This document shows, in pieces, positions 46,901 through 56,164 of a DNA stretch of 64,000 nt (position 1 is its first letter; each line of letters begins with the position of its first letter). The position numbers were made by a program, and so were the translations under genes. This DNA comes from Ptiloglossa arizonensis (taxonomy: Eukaryota; Arthropoda; Insecta; Hymenoptera; Colletidae). The stretch is from the NCBI RefSeq assembly GCF_051014685.1, contig NW_027479769.1, forward strand, positions 1 through 64,000, written 5' to 3'. The notes beneath the pieces are model-generated. The model worked only from the letters and a program-made list of their open reading frames with translations, did no database searches and was not told where the DNA came from.

Positions 46901-49900
46901 TATACGTTATACGTTATACGTTATACGTTATACGTTATACGTTATACGTTATACGTTATACGTTATACGTTATACGTTGTACGTTATACGTTGTACGTTA
47001 TACGTTGTACGTTATACGTTGTACGTTATACGTTCTACGTTATACGTTCTACGTTATACGTTCTACGTTATACGTTATACGTTATACGTTACACGTTATA
47101 CGTTACACGTTATACGTTATACGTTATAGGTTATACGTTATACGTTATACGTTATACGTTATACGTTATACGTTATACGTTATACGTTATACGTTATACG
47201 TTATACGTTATACGTTATACGTTATACGTTATACGTTATACGTTATTCGTTATACGTTATACGTTATACATTACATGTTATACGTTATACGTTATACGTT
47301 ATACGTTATACGTTATACGTTATACGTTATACGTTATACGTTATACGTTATACGTTATACGTTATACGTTATACGTTATACGTCATACGTTATACGTTAT
47401 TCGTAATACGTTATACGTGATTCGTTATACGTTGTAGGTTATACGTTATACGTTATACGTTATAAGTTATACGTTATACGTCATAGGTTATACGTTATAC
47501 GTTATACGTTATACGTTATACGTTATACGTTATACGTTATAGGTTATACGTTATACGTTATACGTTATACGTTATACGTTATACGTTATACGTTATACGT
47601 TATACGTTATACGTTATACGTTATACGTTATACGTTATACGTTATACGTTATACGTTATACGTTATACGTTATACGTTATACGTTATACGTTATTCGTTA
47701 TACGTTATACGTTATACATTACATGTTATACGTTATACGTTATACGTTATACGTTATACGTTATACGTTATACGTTATACGTTATACGTTATACGTTATA
47801 CGTTATACGTTATACGTTATACGTTATACGTTATACGTTATACGTTATACGTTATACGTTATACGTTATACGTTGTACGTTATACGTTATACGTTATACG
47901 TTATACGATATTCGTTATACGTTATACGTTATACATTACATGTTTTACGTTATACGTTATACGTTATACGTTATACGTTATACGTTATACGTTATACGTT
48001 ATACGTTATACGTCATACGTTATACGTCATTCGTAATACGTTATACGTGATACGTTATACGTTGTACGTTATACGTTATACGTCATACGTTATACGTTAT
48101 ACGTTATACGTTATACGTTATACGTTATACGCTATACGTTATACGTTATACGTTATACGTTATACGTTATACGTTATACGTTATACGTTATACGTTATAC
48201 GTTATACGTTATACGTTATACGTTATACGTTATACGTTAAACGTTGTACGTTATACGTTGTACGTTATACGTTATTCGTTATACGTTATACGTTATACAT
48301 TACATGTTATACGTTATACGTTATACGTTATACGTTATACGTTATACGTTATACGTTATACGTTATACGTTATACGTTATACGTTATACGTTATACGTTA
48401 TATGTTATACGTCATAAGTTATACGTTATACGTTATACGTTATAACGTTATACGTTATACGTTATACGTTATACGTTATACGTTATACGTTATACGTTAT
48501 ACGTTATACGTTATACGTTATACGTTATACGTTATACGTTATTCGAAATACGTTAAACGTGATACGTTATACGTTGTACGTTATACGTTATACGTTATAC
48601 GTTATACGTTATACGTTATACGTTATACGTTATACGTTATACGTTATACGTTATACGTCATAAGTTATGCGTTATACGTTATACGTTATACGTTATACGT
48701 TATACGTTATACGTTATACGTTATACGTTATACGTTACACGTTATACGTTATACGTTATACGTTATACGTTATACGTTATACGTTATACGTTATACGTTG
48801 TTCGTTATACGTTATACGTTATACGTTATTCGTTATACGTTATACGTTATACATTACATGTTATACGTTATACGTTATACGTTATACGTTATACGTTATA
48901 CGTTATACGTTATACGTTATAATTTATACGTTATACGTCATAGGTTATACGTTATACGTTATACGTTATACGTTATACGTTATACGTTATACGTTATACG
49001 TTATACGTTGTACGTTATGCGTTATACGTTATACGTTATGCGTTATACATTATACGTTATACGTTATACGTTATACGTTATACGATATACGTTATACGTT
49101 ATACGTTATACGTTATACGTTATACGTTATACGTTATACGTTATACGTTATACGTTATACGTTATACGTCATAAGTTATGCGTTATACGTTATACGTTAT
49201 ACGTTATACGTTATACGTTATACGTTATACGTTATACGTTATACGTTACACGTTATACGTTATACGTTATACGTTATACGTTATACGTTATACGTTATAC
49301 GTAATACGTTATACGTGATTCGTTATACGTTGTAGGTTATACGTTATACGTTATACGTTATACGTGATTCGTTATACGTTGTAGGTTATACGTTATACGT
49401 TATACGTTATAAGTTATACGTTATACGTCATTGGTTATACGTTATACGTTATACGTTATACGTTATACGTTATTCGTTATACGTTATACGTTATACATTA
49501 CATGTTTTACGTTATACGTTATACGTTATACGTTATACGTTATACGTTATACGTTATACGTTATACGTCATACGTTATACGTCATTCGTAATACGTTATA
49601 CGTGATACGTTATACGTTGTACGTTATACGTTATACGTTATACGTTATACGTTATACGTTATACGTTATACGTTATACGTTATACGTTATACGTTATACG
49701 TTATACGTTATACGTTATACGTTATACGTTATACGTTATACGTTATACGTTATACGTTATACGTTATACGTTATACGTTATACGTTATACGTTATACGTT
49801 ATACGTTATACGTTATACGTTATACGTTATACGTTATACGTTATACGTTATACGTTATACGTTATACGTTATACGTTATACGTTATACGTTATACGTTAT

Positions 49901-50205
49901 ACGTTATACGTTATACGTTATACGTTATACGTTATACGTTATACGTTATACTTTATACGTTATACGTTATACGTTATACGTTATACGTTATACGTTAAAC
50001 GTTATACGTTATACGTTATACGTTATACGTTATACGTTATACGTTATACGTTATACGTTATACGTTATACGTTATACGTTATACGTTATACGTTATACGT
50101 TATACGTTATACGTTATACGTTATACGTTATACGTTATACGTTATACGTTATACGTTATACGTTATACGTTATACGTTATACGTTATACGTTATACGTTA
50201 TACGT

Positions 50206-50333
50206 TATGCGTTATACGTTATGCGTTATACGTTATGCGTTATACGTTATGCGTTATACGTTATGCGTTATACGTTATGCGTTATACGTTATGCGTTATA
50301 CGTTATGCGATATACGTTATGCGTTATACGTTA
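50206..50333. repeat. 14-bp dimer block TTATGCG/TTATACG
   Basis: About nine consecutive 14-bp dimers of TTATGCG and TTATACG, the longest such block in the window, with one ATATACG variant near its end. It lies about 1.8 kb left of the LTR element; the next two blocks lie just right of it. Confidence 0.85.
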
Positions 50334-52157
50334 TACGTTATACGTTATACGTTATACGTTATACGTTATACGTTATACGTTGTACGTTATACGTTGTACG
50401 TTAAACGTTATACGTTATACGTTATACGTTATACGTTATGCGTTATACGTTATACGTTATGCGTTATACGTTATACGTTATACGTTAAACGTTATACGTT
50501 ACACGTTATACGTTATACGTTAAACGTTATACGTTATACGTTGTACGGTGTACGTTATACGTTATACGTTATACGTTATACGTTATACGTTATACGTCAT
50601 AAGTTATACGTTATACGTTATACGTTATACGTTATACGTAATGCGTTATACGTCCTACGATATTCGTTATACGTTATACGTTATTAGTTATACGATATAC
50701 GTTATACGTTATACGTCATAGGTTATACGTTATACGTTATGGGTTATACGTTATACGTTATACGTTATACGTTATACGTTATACGTTATACGTTATACGT
50801 TATACGTTATACGTTATACGTCATAAGTTATACGTTATACGTTATACGTTATACGTTATACGTTATACGTTATACGTTATACGTTCTACGTTATACGTTG
50901 TACGTTATACGTTGTACGTTATACGTTGTACGTTATACGTTGTACGTTATACGTTATACGTTGTTCGTTATACGTTATACGTTATACGTTATACGTTATA
51001 CGTTATACGATATACGTTATACGTTATACGTTATACGTTATACGTTGTTCGTTATACGTTATACGTTATACGTTATTCGTTATACGTTATACGTTATACA
51101 TTACATGTTATACGTTATACGTTATACGTTATACGTTATACGTTATACGTTACACGTTATACGTTATACGTTATACGTCATACGTTATACGTTATTCGTA
51201 ATACGTTATACGTGATACGTTATACGTTGTACGTTATACGTTATACGTTATACGTTATAAGTTATACGTTATACGTCATAGGTTATACGTTATACGTTAT
51301 ACGTTATACGTTATACGTTATACGTTATACGTTATACGTTATACGTTATACGTTATACGTTATACGTTATACGTTATACGTTATACGTTATACGTTATAC
51401 GTTAAACGTTATACGTTATACGTTATACGTTATACGTTATACGTTATACGTTATACGTTATACGTTATACGTTATACGTTATACGTTATACGTTATACGT
51501 TATACGTTGTACGTTATTCGTTATACGTTATACGTTATACGTTATTCGTTATACGTTATACGTTATACATTACATGTTATACGTTATACGTTATACGTTA
51601 TACGTTATACGTTATACGTTATACGTTATACGTTATACGTTATACGTTATACGTTATACGTTATACGTTATACGTTATACGTTATACGTTATACGTTATA
51701 CGTCATACGTTATACGTTATTCGTAATACGTTATACGTGATTCGTTGTACGTTGTAGGTTATACGTTATACGTTATACGTTATAAGTTATACGTTATACG
51801 TCATAGGTTATACGTTATACGTTATACGTTATACGTTATACGTTATACGTTATACGTTATAGGTTATACGTTATACGTTATACGTTATACGTTATACGTT
51901 ATACGTTATACGTTATACGTTATACGTTATACGTTATACGTTATACGTTATACGTTATACGTTATACGTTATACGTTATACGTTATACGTTATTCGTTAT
52001 ACGTTATACGTTATACATTACATGTTATACGTTATACGTTATACGTTATACGTTATGCGTTATACGTTATACGTTATACTTTATACGTTATACGTTATAC
52101 GTTATACGTTATACGTTATACGTTATACGTTATAAGTTATACGTTATACGTTATACG

Positions 52158-52162
52158 ATATA
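52158..52162. repeat. Target-site duplication of the LTR element (left copy; right copy 58729-58733)
   Basis: ATATA precedes the 5' LTR and ATATA follows the 3' LTR. Five bases is the usual length for BEL/Pao integration. The flanks show that the target was a variant heptamer reading CGATATACG, a form found elsewhere in the array (for example near 2428). Confidence 0.9.
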
Positions 52163-52651
52163 TGTTGCGTCGCAAGTGGCCAAGGGTACGTTGGAAGTGG
52201 CCGTCATAAATAAGGCCCTCGGGTCGAGCATTTGGCGACCGGGCGCCTGCCGATTTCCGGCAGGCGCCGCCATAAAAGACCGTACGCGCGACCACCCTGA
52301 GAGGCATCGAGTTCGGTGATGTACGAGTAAACATTGCATGCCACCTCCAGCGGACTCTGGCAAAATTGGCTATTGGTTAAGCCTAGACGAAAAATACGCC
52401 CTCCGCGCCTAGCCAGCGACAGCGTCTACGAATCACCGACGAGCACGGGCCCAGCCGAGCCTTCCTCGGCGCAAATGACCTTAGGCAGGTCAGTCACAAC
52501 TGATTGTCTTAACATCAAGCTGCAGCGCCGCACTAGACTTTACAACTCTAAGGTTCGGCCTGTGCCCGTCAGTCGTGATTCAAACATCTCAAATAGGCTG
52601 CACTCCGTTAACTTCGAAGTGCGGCCACGAAGAGCGAAACGACGCTCAACA
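52163..52651 (+). repeat. 5' LTR of the BEL/Pao element
   Basis: 489 bp with short terminal inverted repeats TGTTG/CAACA. Compared base by base with 58240-58728 I found no difference. It contains an 11-bp perfect hairpin and a TATA-like CATAAAAG, so transcription probably starts near 52300. The open frame across it that begins near 52334 is accidental, because it is present identically in both LTRs and runs into unrelated sequence on each side. The U3/R/U5 borders are not evident, and I saw no AATAAA. Confidence 0.95.
52242..52278 (+). promoter_or_regulatory. LTR hairpin and TATA-like box
   Basis: GGCGCCTGCCG (52242-52252) and CGGCAGGCGCC (52258-52268) form a perfect 11-bp stem with the 5-nt loop ATTTC. 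Two bases after it comes CATAAAAG (52271-52278), a plausible TATA box. The same arrangement is at 58319-58355 in the 3' LTR. If CATAAAAG is the TATA box, the hairpin lies upstream of the RNA start and would act as DNA, for example as a palindromic binding site. If transcription starts further upstream it would be an RNA stem. Confidence 0.6.
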
Positions 52652-52654
52652 TTT

Positions 52655-52671
52655 TGGTCCTTCGAGCCGGA
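52655..52671 (+). promoter_or_regulatory. Primer-binding site, tRNA-Tyr type
   Basis: TGGTCCTTCGAGCCGGA starts three bases after the LTR. It is complementary over 17 nt to the 3' end of eukaryotic tRNA-Tyr (…CCGGCTCGAAGGA plus the CCA tail) as I remember that conserved tRNA. It sets minus-strand DNA priming and fixes the + orientation of the element. The tRNA identity is from memory of the family; the position and the leading TGG are as expected for a primer-binding site. Confidence 0.85.
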
Positions 52672-53455
52672 TCCAGCACCAGGGTCGACGAAAGGTCGAC
52701 GCCAGGATCCAACAGCATATAGCAACAGGGTCGACGCAAGGTCGACGCCAGGATACAACAGGGTCGACGCCAGGTCGACGCCAGGATCCAGCACCAGGGT
52801 CGACGAAAGGTCGACACCAGGATCCAACAGCATATAACAACCGGGTCGACGCAAGGTCGACGCCAGGATACAGCAGGGTCGACGCAAGGTCGACGCCAGG
52901 ATCCAGCAACAGGGTCGACGCCAGGTCGACGCCAGGATCCAGCACCAGGGTCGACGCAAGGTCGACGCCAGGATACAGCAGGGTCGACGCAAGGTCGACG
53001 CCAGGATACAGCAGGGTCGACGCAAGGTCGACGCCAGGATACAGCAGGGTCGACGCAAGGTCGACGCAAGGTCGACGCCAGGATCCAGCAACAGGGTCGA
53101 CGCCAGGTCGACGCCAGGATCCAGCACCAGGGTCGACGCAAGGTCGACGCCAGGATACAGCAGGTTCGACGCAAGGTCGACGCCAGGATACAGCAGGGTC
53201 GACGCAAGGTCGACGCCAGGATACAGCAGGGTCGACGCAAGGTCGACGCCAGGATACAGCAGGGTCGACGCAAGGTCGACGCCAGGATCCAGCAACAGGG
53301 TCGACGCCAGGATCCAGCACCAGGGTCGACGCAAGGTCGACGCCAGGGTACAACAGGGTCGACGCAAGGTCGACGCCAGGATCCAGCATCAGGGTCGACG
53401 CAAGGTCGACGCCAGGATCCAGCATCAGGGTCAACGCAAGGTCGACGCCAGGATC
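52671..53455 (+). repeat. 33-36-bp GTCGAC minisatellite in the leader
   Basis: About 22 tandem units built on AGGTCGACGCCAGGATACAG and related forms. The basic unit is 33 bp, with 36-bp forms (CCAGCAAC, CCAGCACC inserts) and some longer units holding CATATA. Most units carry two GTCGAC palindromes about a dozen bases apart. Because unit lengths are multiples of three, several frames on both strands stay open (R-V-D-A-R-S-T-P-G-Y-S per unit in one frame). None links to Gag, so I treat it as untranslated leader. It occupies the place where LTR elements carry packaging and dimerisation signals. Confidence 0.9.
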
Positions 53456-53602
53456 GAACGACATACAGCACCAGCAGTTAACGCTGAGCATCCATCGCCG
53501 GTGGGGTCGCAGAAGGTCGTGAGTAGGATATTTTGTTAAAGTGTCGCCGCACCCGACAATTCCATCCCTCTATCCACTCGATAAGACTACTCGCGACGAA
53601 TA
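53456..53602 (+). other. Remainder of the untranslated leader
   Basis: 147 bp between the minisatellite and the Gag start codon. No repeat, hairpin or coding signal stands out. It ends GAATA just before the ATGG start. Confidence 0.6.
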
Positions 53603-54661
53603 ATGGCATACGAGAGCAACGTAGCCGAGACGCGTGGTTTTGTACGAAGGCGCGGCGCGATCAAAGCAAAATTGACAGTGTTCGAACGGTTCCTCGAGTC
53701 GTGCGAACAGGCGGGTAACATAGACATTGCGACAGTGCAATACAGGGTTGCGCAATTAGAAAAGGAGTTTGAGCCCTTTGAAGAGATTCAAGGGGGCCTA
53801 GAAATGGTCTGTTCGGACGAGGAGTTTGAGCAGCGTATAGAGGAACGTATGGAAATAGAGGGCTGCTACCACGATAGCGTATGGAGAGCGAGGGCGCTCA
53901 TAAGCGCGAAGGGCAGGCAGGGTGCAGCAAGGTCGGCGAAAATTGCGCGGGTTAGGTCAAATACGATCGGACCGACCGGCATAGTAAGCGACGGGCAATC
54001 TCGGCAACCAATCGCGAACGCGAACAGGGTCCTAGTTTCACAGTCGCCTACCTCCTTGAGCGCCGAAGCGCAAATAAAACTGCCGACGGTACCATTGCCC
54101 AAATTCGGGGGTTCGTGTGCGGCCTGGCCCGGTAATTGCGACGCGTTCAGAGCCGCCGTGCATGAAAATGCCGCGTTTCGCGATGCGCAGAAACCAGTCG
54201 ATTTAAAATCGTGTCTAACCGGTAGGGCCGCCGAGAAAATGGAATCGTTAGAGACCACCGCGGTTATGCATGTGTTGGATAGCAGGGGACAGCCGCGACC
54301 GGTTCGCGTATTGCTAGACTCGGGTTCGCAGTCGCATTTTCTAACGGAAGCGGTAGCGAAGAAATCGGGTTTAGTGCGTCGGAGGATTGAGGTACCGGTG
54401 GTAGGGATCAACCAGACCAGCACAGGGGTAACAGGTTCGACCACGGCCAGAATACAATCGCGCGTCAGCGGGTTTCAGGCGGATATAAATTGCTTGATAA
54501 TACCGCGTATTACGGAAAAGCTACCATCGCGGGTAATAGGGAGAACCGCGATAAAGATTCCTGGCAGCATAGCACTCGCGGATCCGAACTTCAACACTCC
54601 ATCGGAGACAGAGGGGTTGATCGGTGCGGAGTGGGTTTTGCGGCTTTTATGTGTGGGGTAA
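53603..54661 (+). CDS. BEL/Pao Gag N-terminus fused to aspartic protease (internally deleted)
   Basis: 352 codons from a true ATG with a reasonable context (AATAATGG). Residues about 11-60 (RRRGAIKAKLTVFERFLE onward) match the helical start of BEL/Pao Gag. Residues about 155-219 contain LPTVPLPKFGG and LKSCLTGRAAEKMESLETT, the DUF1759 region. At residue 219/220 the text jumps from Gag straight into the protease (AVMHVLDSRGQ), so the rest of Gag, including its own zinc knuckles, is deleted, in frame. The catalytic motif is D239-S-G-S-Q. LADPNFNTP and LIGAEW near the end are family blocks preceding the protease C-terminus. The frame ends at TAA 54659-54661 within a stretch (LLCVG) that in relatives continues; the downstream sequence stays in the same frame. 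Gag would bind RNA and form particles; the protease would cut the polyprotein. Relative to family Gag the Gag half is truncated and its function doubtful. Confidence 0.85.
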   Translation: MAYESNVAETRGFVRRRGAIKAKLTVFERFLESCEQAGNIDIATVQYRVAQLEKEFEPFEEIQGGLEMVCSDEEFEQRIEERMEIEGCYHDSVWRARALISAKGRQGAARSAKIARVRSNTIGPTGIVSDGQSRQPIANANRVLVSQSPTSLSAEAQIKLPTVPLPKFGGSCAAWPGNCDAFRAAVHENAAFRDAQKPVDLKSCLTGRAAEKMESLETTAVMHVLDSRGQPRPVRVLLDSGSQSHFLTEAVAKKSGLVRRRIEVPVVGINQTSTGVTGSTTARIQSRVSGFQADINCLIIPRITEKLPSRVIGRTAIKIPGSIALADPNFNTPSETEGLIGAEWVLRLLCVG

Positions 54662-55054
54662 ATCTCCCTCGAGAGCGGGGCGGTCACGCTGCAAAAGGCA
54701 AAATTCGGTTCGGTCTTAGGAGGTAAGCTGCGGGGTAGTGTGGCAGCAGGTAGCAGCCGTTGCAATTTGGCGCGCGAGGCGCTACAGCAACCGTTGGGGA
54801 AAATCTGGGAACCGAAGGAAACCCCGGAAAAAGCGCCGGTGTCGGCCGAGGAGCGGGCATGCGGAGCCCATTGTCTGAGTAATGCACGCGGAAAGAGGAG
54901 ACAGGTAGAACAGGTACCTAGCTTTCAAGACGTTGAAGAGTCGATGACAACGTTCAGCGGGGATGACAAAGTCGTGTTGTATGGAGCCAGAAGAAATCGA
55001 GAGCTGAAGAAGAAATTCATAATCTACGAGGAAATTAAGAACAGCATTGGTAAG

Positions 55055-55565
55055 AAGACGAAGCGCATGAGGGACAAAGTGCAGAAACCAGTGCGTGTTG
55101 TAAATGCGGAGACGAAGCGCATGGAAGATGAGATGCAGAGACCACGGCGTGTTGTAAATGCGGGGACGAAGCGCATGGAAGATGAGATGCAGAGACCAGT
55201 GCGTGTTGTAAATGCGGAGACGGAGCGCATGGAAGATGAGCTGCAGAGACCAGTGCACGTTGTAAATGCGGGGACGAAGCGCATGGAAGATGAGATGCAG
55301 AGACCAGTGCGTGTTGTAAATGCGGAGACGGAGCGCATGGAAGATGAGCTGCAGAGACCAGTGCGTGTTGTAAATGCGGAGACGAAGCGCATGGAAGATG
55401 AGCTGCAGAGACCAGTGCGTGTTGTAAATGCGGAGACGAAGCGCAGGGAAGGTGAGCTGCAGAGACCAGTGCGTGTTGTAAATGCGGGGACGAATCGCAT
55501 GGAAGATGAGCTGCAGAGACCAGTGCGTGTTGTAAATGCGGAGACGAAGCGCATGGAAGATGAGC
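55055..55565 (+). repeat. 54-bp coding tandem repeat, first part
   Basis: Nine full units and the start of a tenth, in phase from 55055 (55055, 55109, 55163 and so on). The unit reads E-T-K-R-M-E-D-E-M-Q-R-P-V-R-V-V-N-A, with M/L at position 9 and small changes (G for E in position 1, E for K in position 3, one R-E-G-E-L unit near 55443). The first unit is the most divergent (KTKRMRDKVQKPVRVVNA). The tenth unit is split by the LINE; its remainder and two more units are at 56932-57068. The repeat alternates charged and hydrophobic residues and lies between a predicted Gag helix and the zinc knuckles. Confidence 0.95.
55553..55565. repeat. Target-site duplication of the LINE (left copy; right copy 56919-56931)
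   Basis: ATGGAAGATGAGC on both sides. The surrounding 54-bp units contain similar strings, but the frame and unit phase continue exactly when one copy is counted, which supports a true duplication. Confidence 0.88.
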
Positions 55566-55592
55566 TTTTTTTTTTTTTTTTTTTTTTTTTTT
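55566..55592 (-). other. Poly(A) tail of the nested LINE
   Basis: 27 consecutive T on the + strand, equal to a poly(A) on the - strand, directly next to the target duplication. An unbroken run of this length suggests that the insertion is not ancient. Confidence 0.9.
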
Positions 55593-56164
55593 ATTAACGT
55601 GGGGGAAATCTTCGAAAGACCCCCCCGCCGCCTGGGGAGGGGCGGGGGGAGTGTGGGATTCCCCGCGCCCGGAAGGAAACCCATCGGGCGCGGGACCTAC
55701 CCACTAAAACCCACCACGGTGGCCATCCTCGCACTATGCAGGGGGAGCACCTGGGACCGAAGACATCATAACATCAGGTGCTCCCCCGTGCAGGGCTCTC
55801 GCGCCCGTGTCCTCCCGTTCCAGGGAAGGGAGGGGGTACTTCACCCTCCCTTCCCTGTTTTCTCCTCGGCGCTCTGGCGCCCGACGTCGGAGCAGGGCCA
55901 CACTGCTCCGACGTCCCACTCCCGGGGGCCGCCCGAGGGCGGCCGCGAGTCCCACACTCGCGACCGCCCACGGCCCCCATAGCCGCGCCGGAGGCACGGC
56001 CCTGGGACCGTGCCGTCGGCGCGGCCGCACCCCGGCTCGTACGCTCCCGAGGGCGGCTCTGGCCTCTCCGCCCTCGAGAGCGTCGCCGTCCCTTATTCCT
56101 CCCACCCCTCAGACGACGGGCGGTGGCACGAGCCTCAAGGGCTACGCACCCCCGCCCGCCGCTC
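55593..56164 (-). other. R1-like 3' UTR with serial hairpins
   Basis: 572 bp, very GC-rich, no credible coding. Perfect inverted repeats follow one another. They are 55621-55649 (9-bp stem), 55662-55694 (9 bp), 55741-55787 (13 bp, 21-nt loop), 55821-55857 (14 bp, 9-nt loop), 55883-55915 (13 bp, 7-nt loop), 55927-55944 (8 bp, 2-nt loop), 55945-55961 (6 bp), 55982-56025 (9-bp outer and 7-bp inner stems) and 56048-56076 (9 bp). All can form in the - strand transcript of the LINE. LINE 3' UTR structures are known to be recognised by the element's own RT; such a role here is inferred. Confidence 0.85.

Larger units (their letters stand above)
22860..49400. repeat. Satellite domain II (alternating dimers and 8-mer slips)
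   Basis: This domain is distinguished by 14-bp alternations of TTATACG with TTGTACG or TTCTACG (for example 25268-25445, 30040-30245, 34130-34335, 38560-38870, 41170-41470). A second marker is the string TTATATG-TTATACG-TCATAAG followed a few units later by the 8-mer TTATAACG, which shifts register by one base. A third is GTTAAACGTGAT where domain I has GTTATACGTGAT. The 8-mer marker first appears near 23670 and last near 48440. The shared variants show that the domain grew by amplification of a common ancestor block. Confidence 0.75.
1..52162. repeat. TTATACG heptamer satellite, left arm
   Basis: This is an uninterrupted tandem array of TTATACG (GTTATAC in another phase), close to 7,450 copies. 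Most units are exact. Variants recur as a limited set, such as TTATGCG, TTGTACG, TTCTACG, TTACACG, TCATACG, TTATTCG, TAATACG, TGATACG, TTATAAG and TTAAACG, nearly always without changing the 7-bp register. All three + frames read the same seven-residue cycle V-I-R-Y-T-L-Y, so very long open frames occur by arithmetic; the - strand is closed by TAA in each cycle. Three heptamers make 21 bp, about two helical turns. I see no gene, RNA gene or promoter in this arm. The array has the character of heterochromatic satellite; whether it is centromeric, pericentromeric or subtelomeric cannot be told from the sequence. Confidence 0.98.
49430..52162. repeat. Satellite domain III, left of the LTR element
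   Basis: After a mixed zone near 49.3-49.45 kb the array returns to domain I-like cassettes (GTCCTACGATATTCG near 50655, ATACATTACATG at several places). It also contains about 600 bp of nearly pure heptamer (49.62-50.2 kb) and a block of regular TTATACG/TTATGCG dimers. The same type resumes to the right of the LTR element, so the element split one domain. Confidence 0.65.
54662..55565 (+). pseudogene. Protease-RT linker and Ty3/gypsy-like Gag piece, interrupted by LINE
   Basis: This continues the frame of 53603-54661 after its stop and has no ATG of its own near the start. The first part (GAVTLQKAKFGSVLGG, then PLGKIWEPKE and SAEERACGAHC) matches the stretch between protease and RT in BEL/Pao polyproteins. 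Near 54925 it changes character. TFSGDDK and VVLYGARRNRELKKKFIIYE resemble two separated parts of Gag of insect Ty3/gypsy elements, so the donor Gag also looks internally deleted. From 55055 it becomes an 18-residue tandem repeat. No RT motif (such as YxDD) is present. The frame is cut at 55565 by the nested LINE and resumes at 56919. The Ty3/gypsy assignment is by recalled similarity only. Confidence 0.65.

Noticed and set aside
1..52162. Long + strand open frames encoding V-I-R-Y-T-L-Y repeats, some over 700 codons
   Set aside because: A 7-bp unit without stops gives the same peptide in all three + frames. No start context, codon bias or domain supports translation; the openness is a by-product of the repeat.
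1..52162. Telomeric repeat
   Set aside because: TTATACG has no G run and no strand G/C asymmetry, and it differs from TTAGG-type insect telomeres. The array also has a degenerate cassette structure and continues on both sides of an insertion.
1..52162. CRISPR or other spaced repeat array
   Set aside because: There are no unique spacers; all intervening sequence is the same heptamer or its variants.
52334..52651. Open frame crossing the LTR, starting near 52334 and again near 58411
   Set aside because: It is present in both LTRs and runs into unrelated sequence (minisatellite or heptamer satellite). It has no recognisable domain.
52540..53491. Long open frames on both strands through the leader minisatellite
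   Set aside because: Unit lengths that are multiples of three keep frames open automatically. The frames begin or end in LTR sequence and do not join the Gag start at 53603.
54782..55684. Antisense open frames over the 54-bp repeat and through the poly(A)
   Set aside because: These are shadows of the 54-bp coding repeat read backwards and of homopolymer. The + frame carries the recognisable Gag and zinc-knuckle context.
55536..55982. Fusion of the Gag repeat into poly-Phe and beyond
   Set aside because: The poly-Phe is the LINE poly(A) read on the opposite strand; the fusion is an artefact of the nested insertion.
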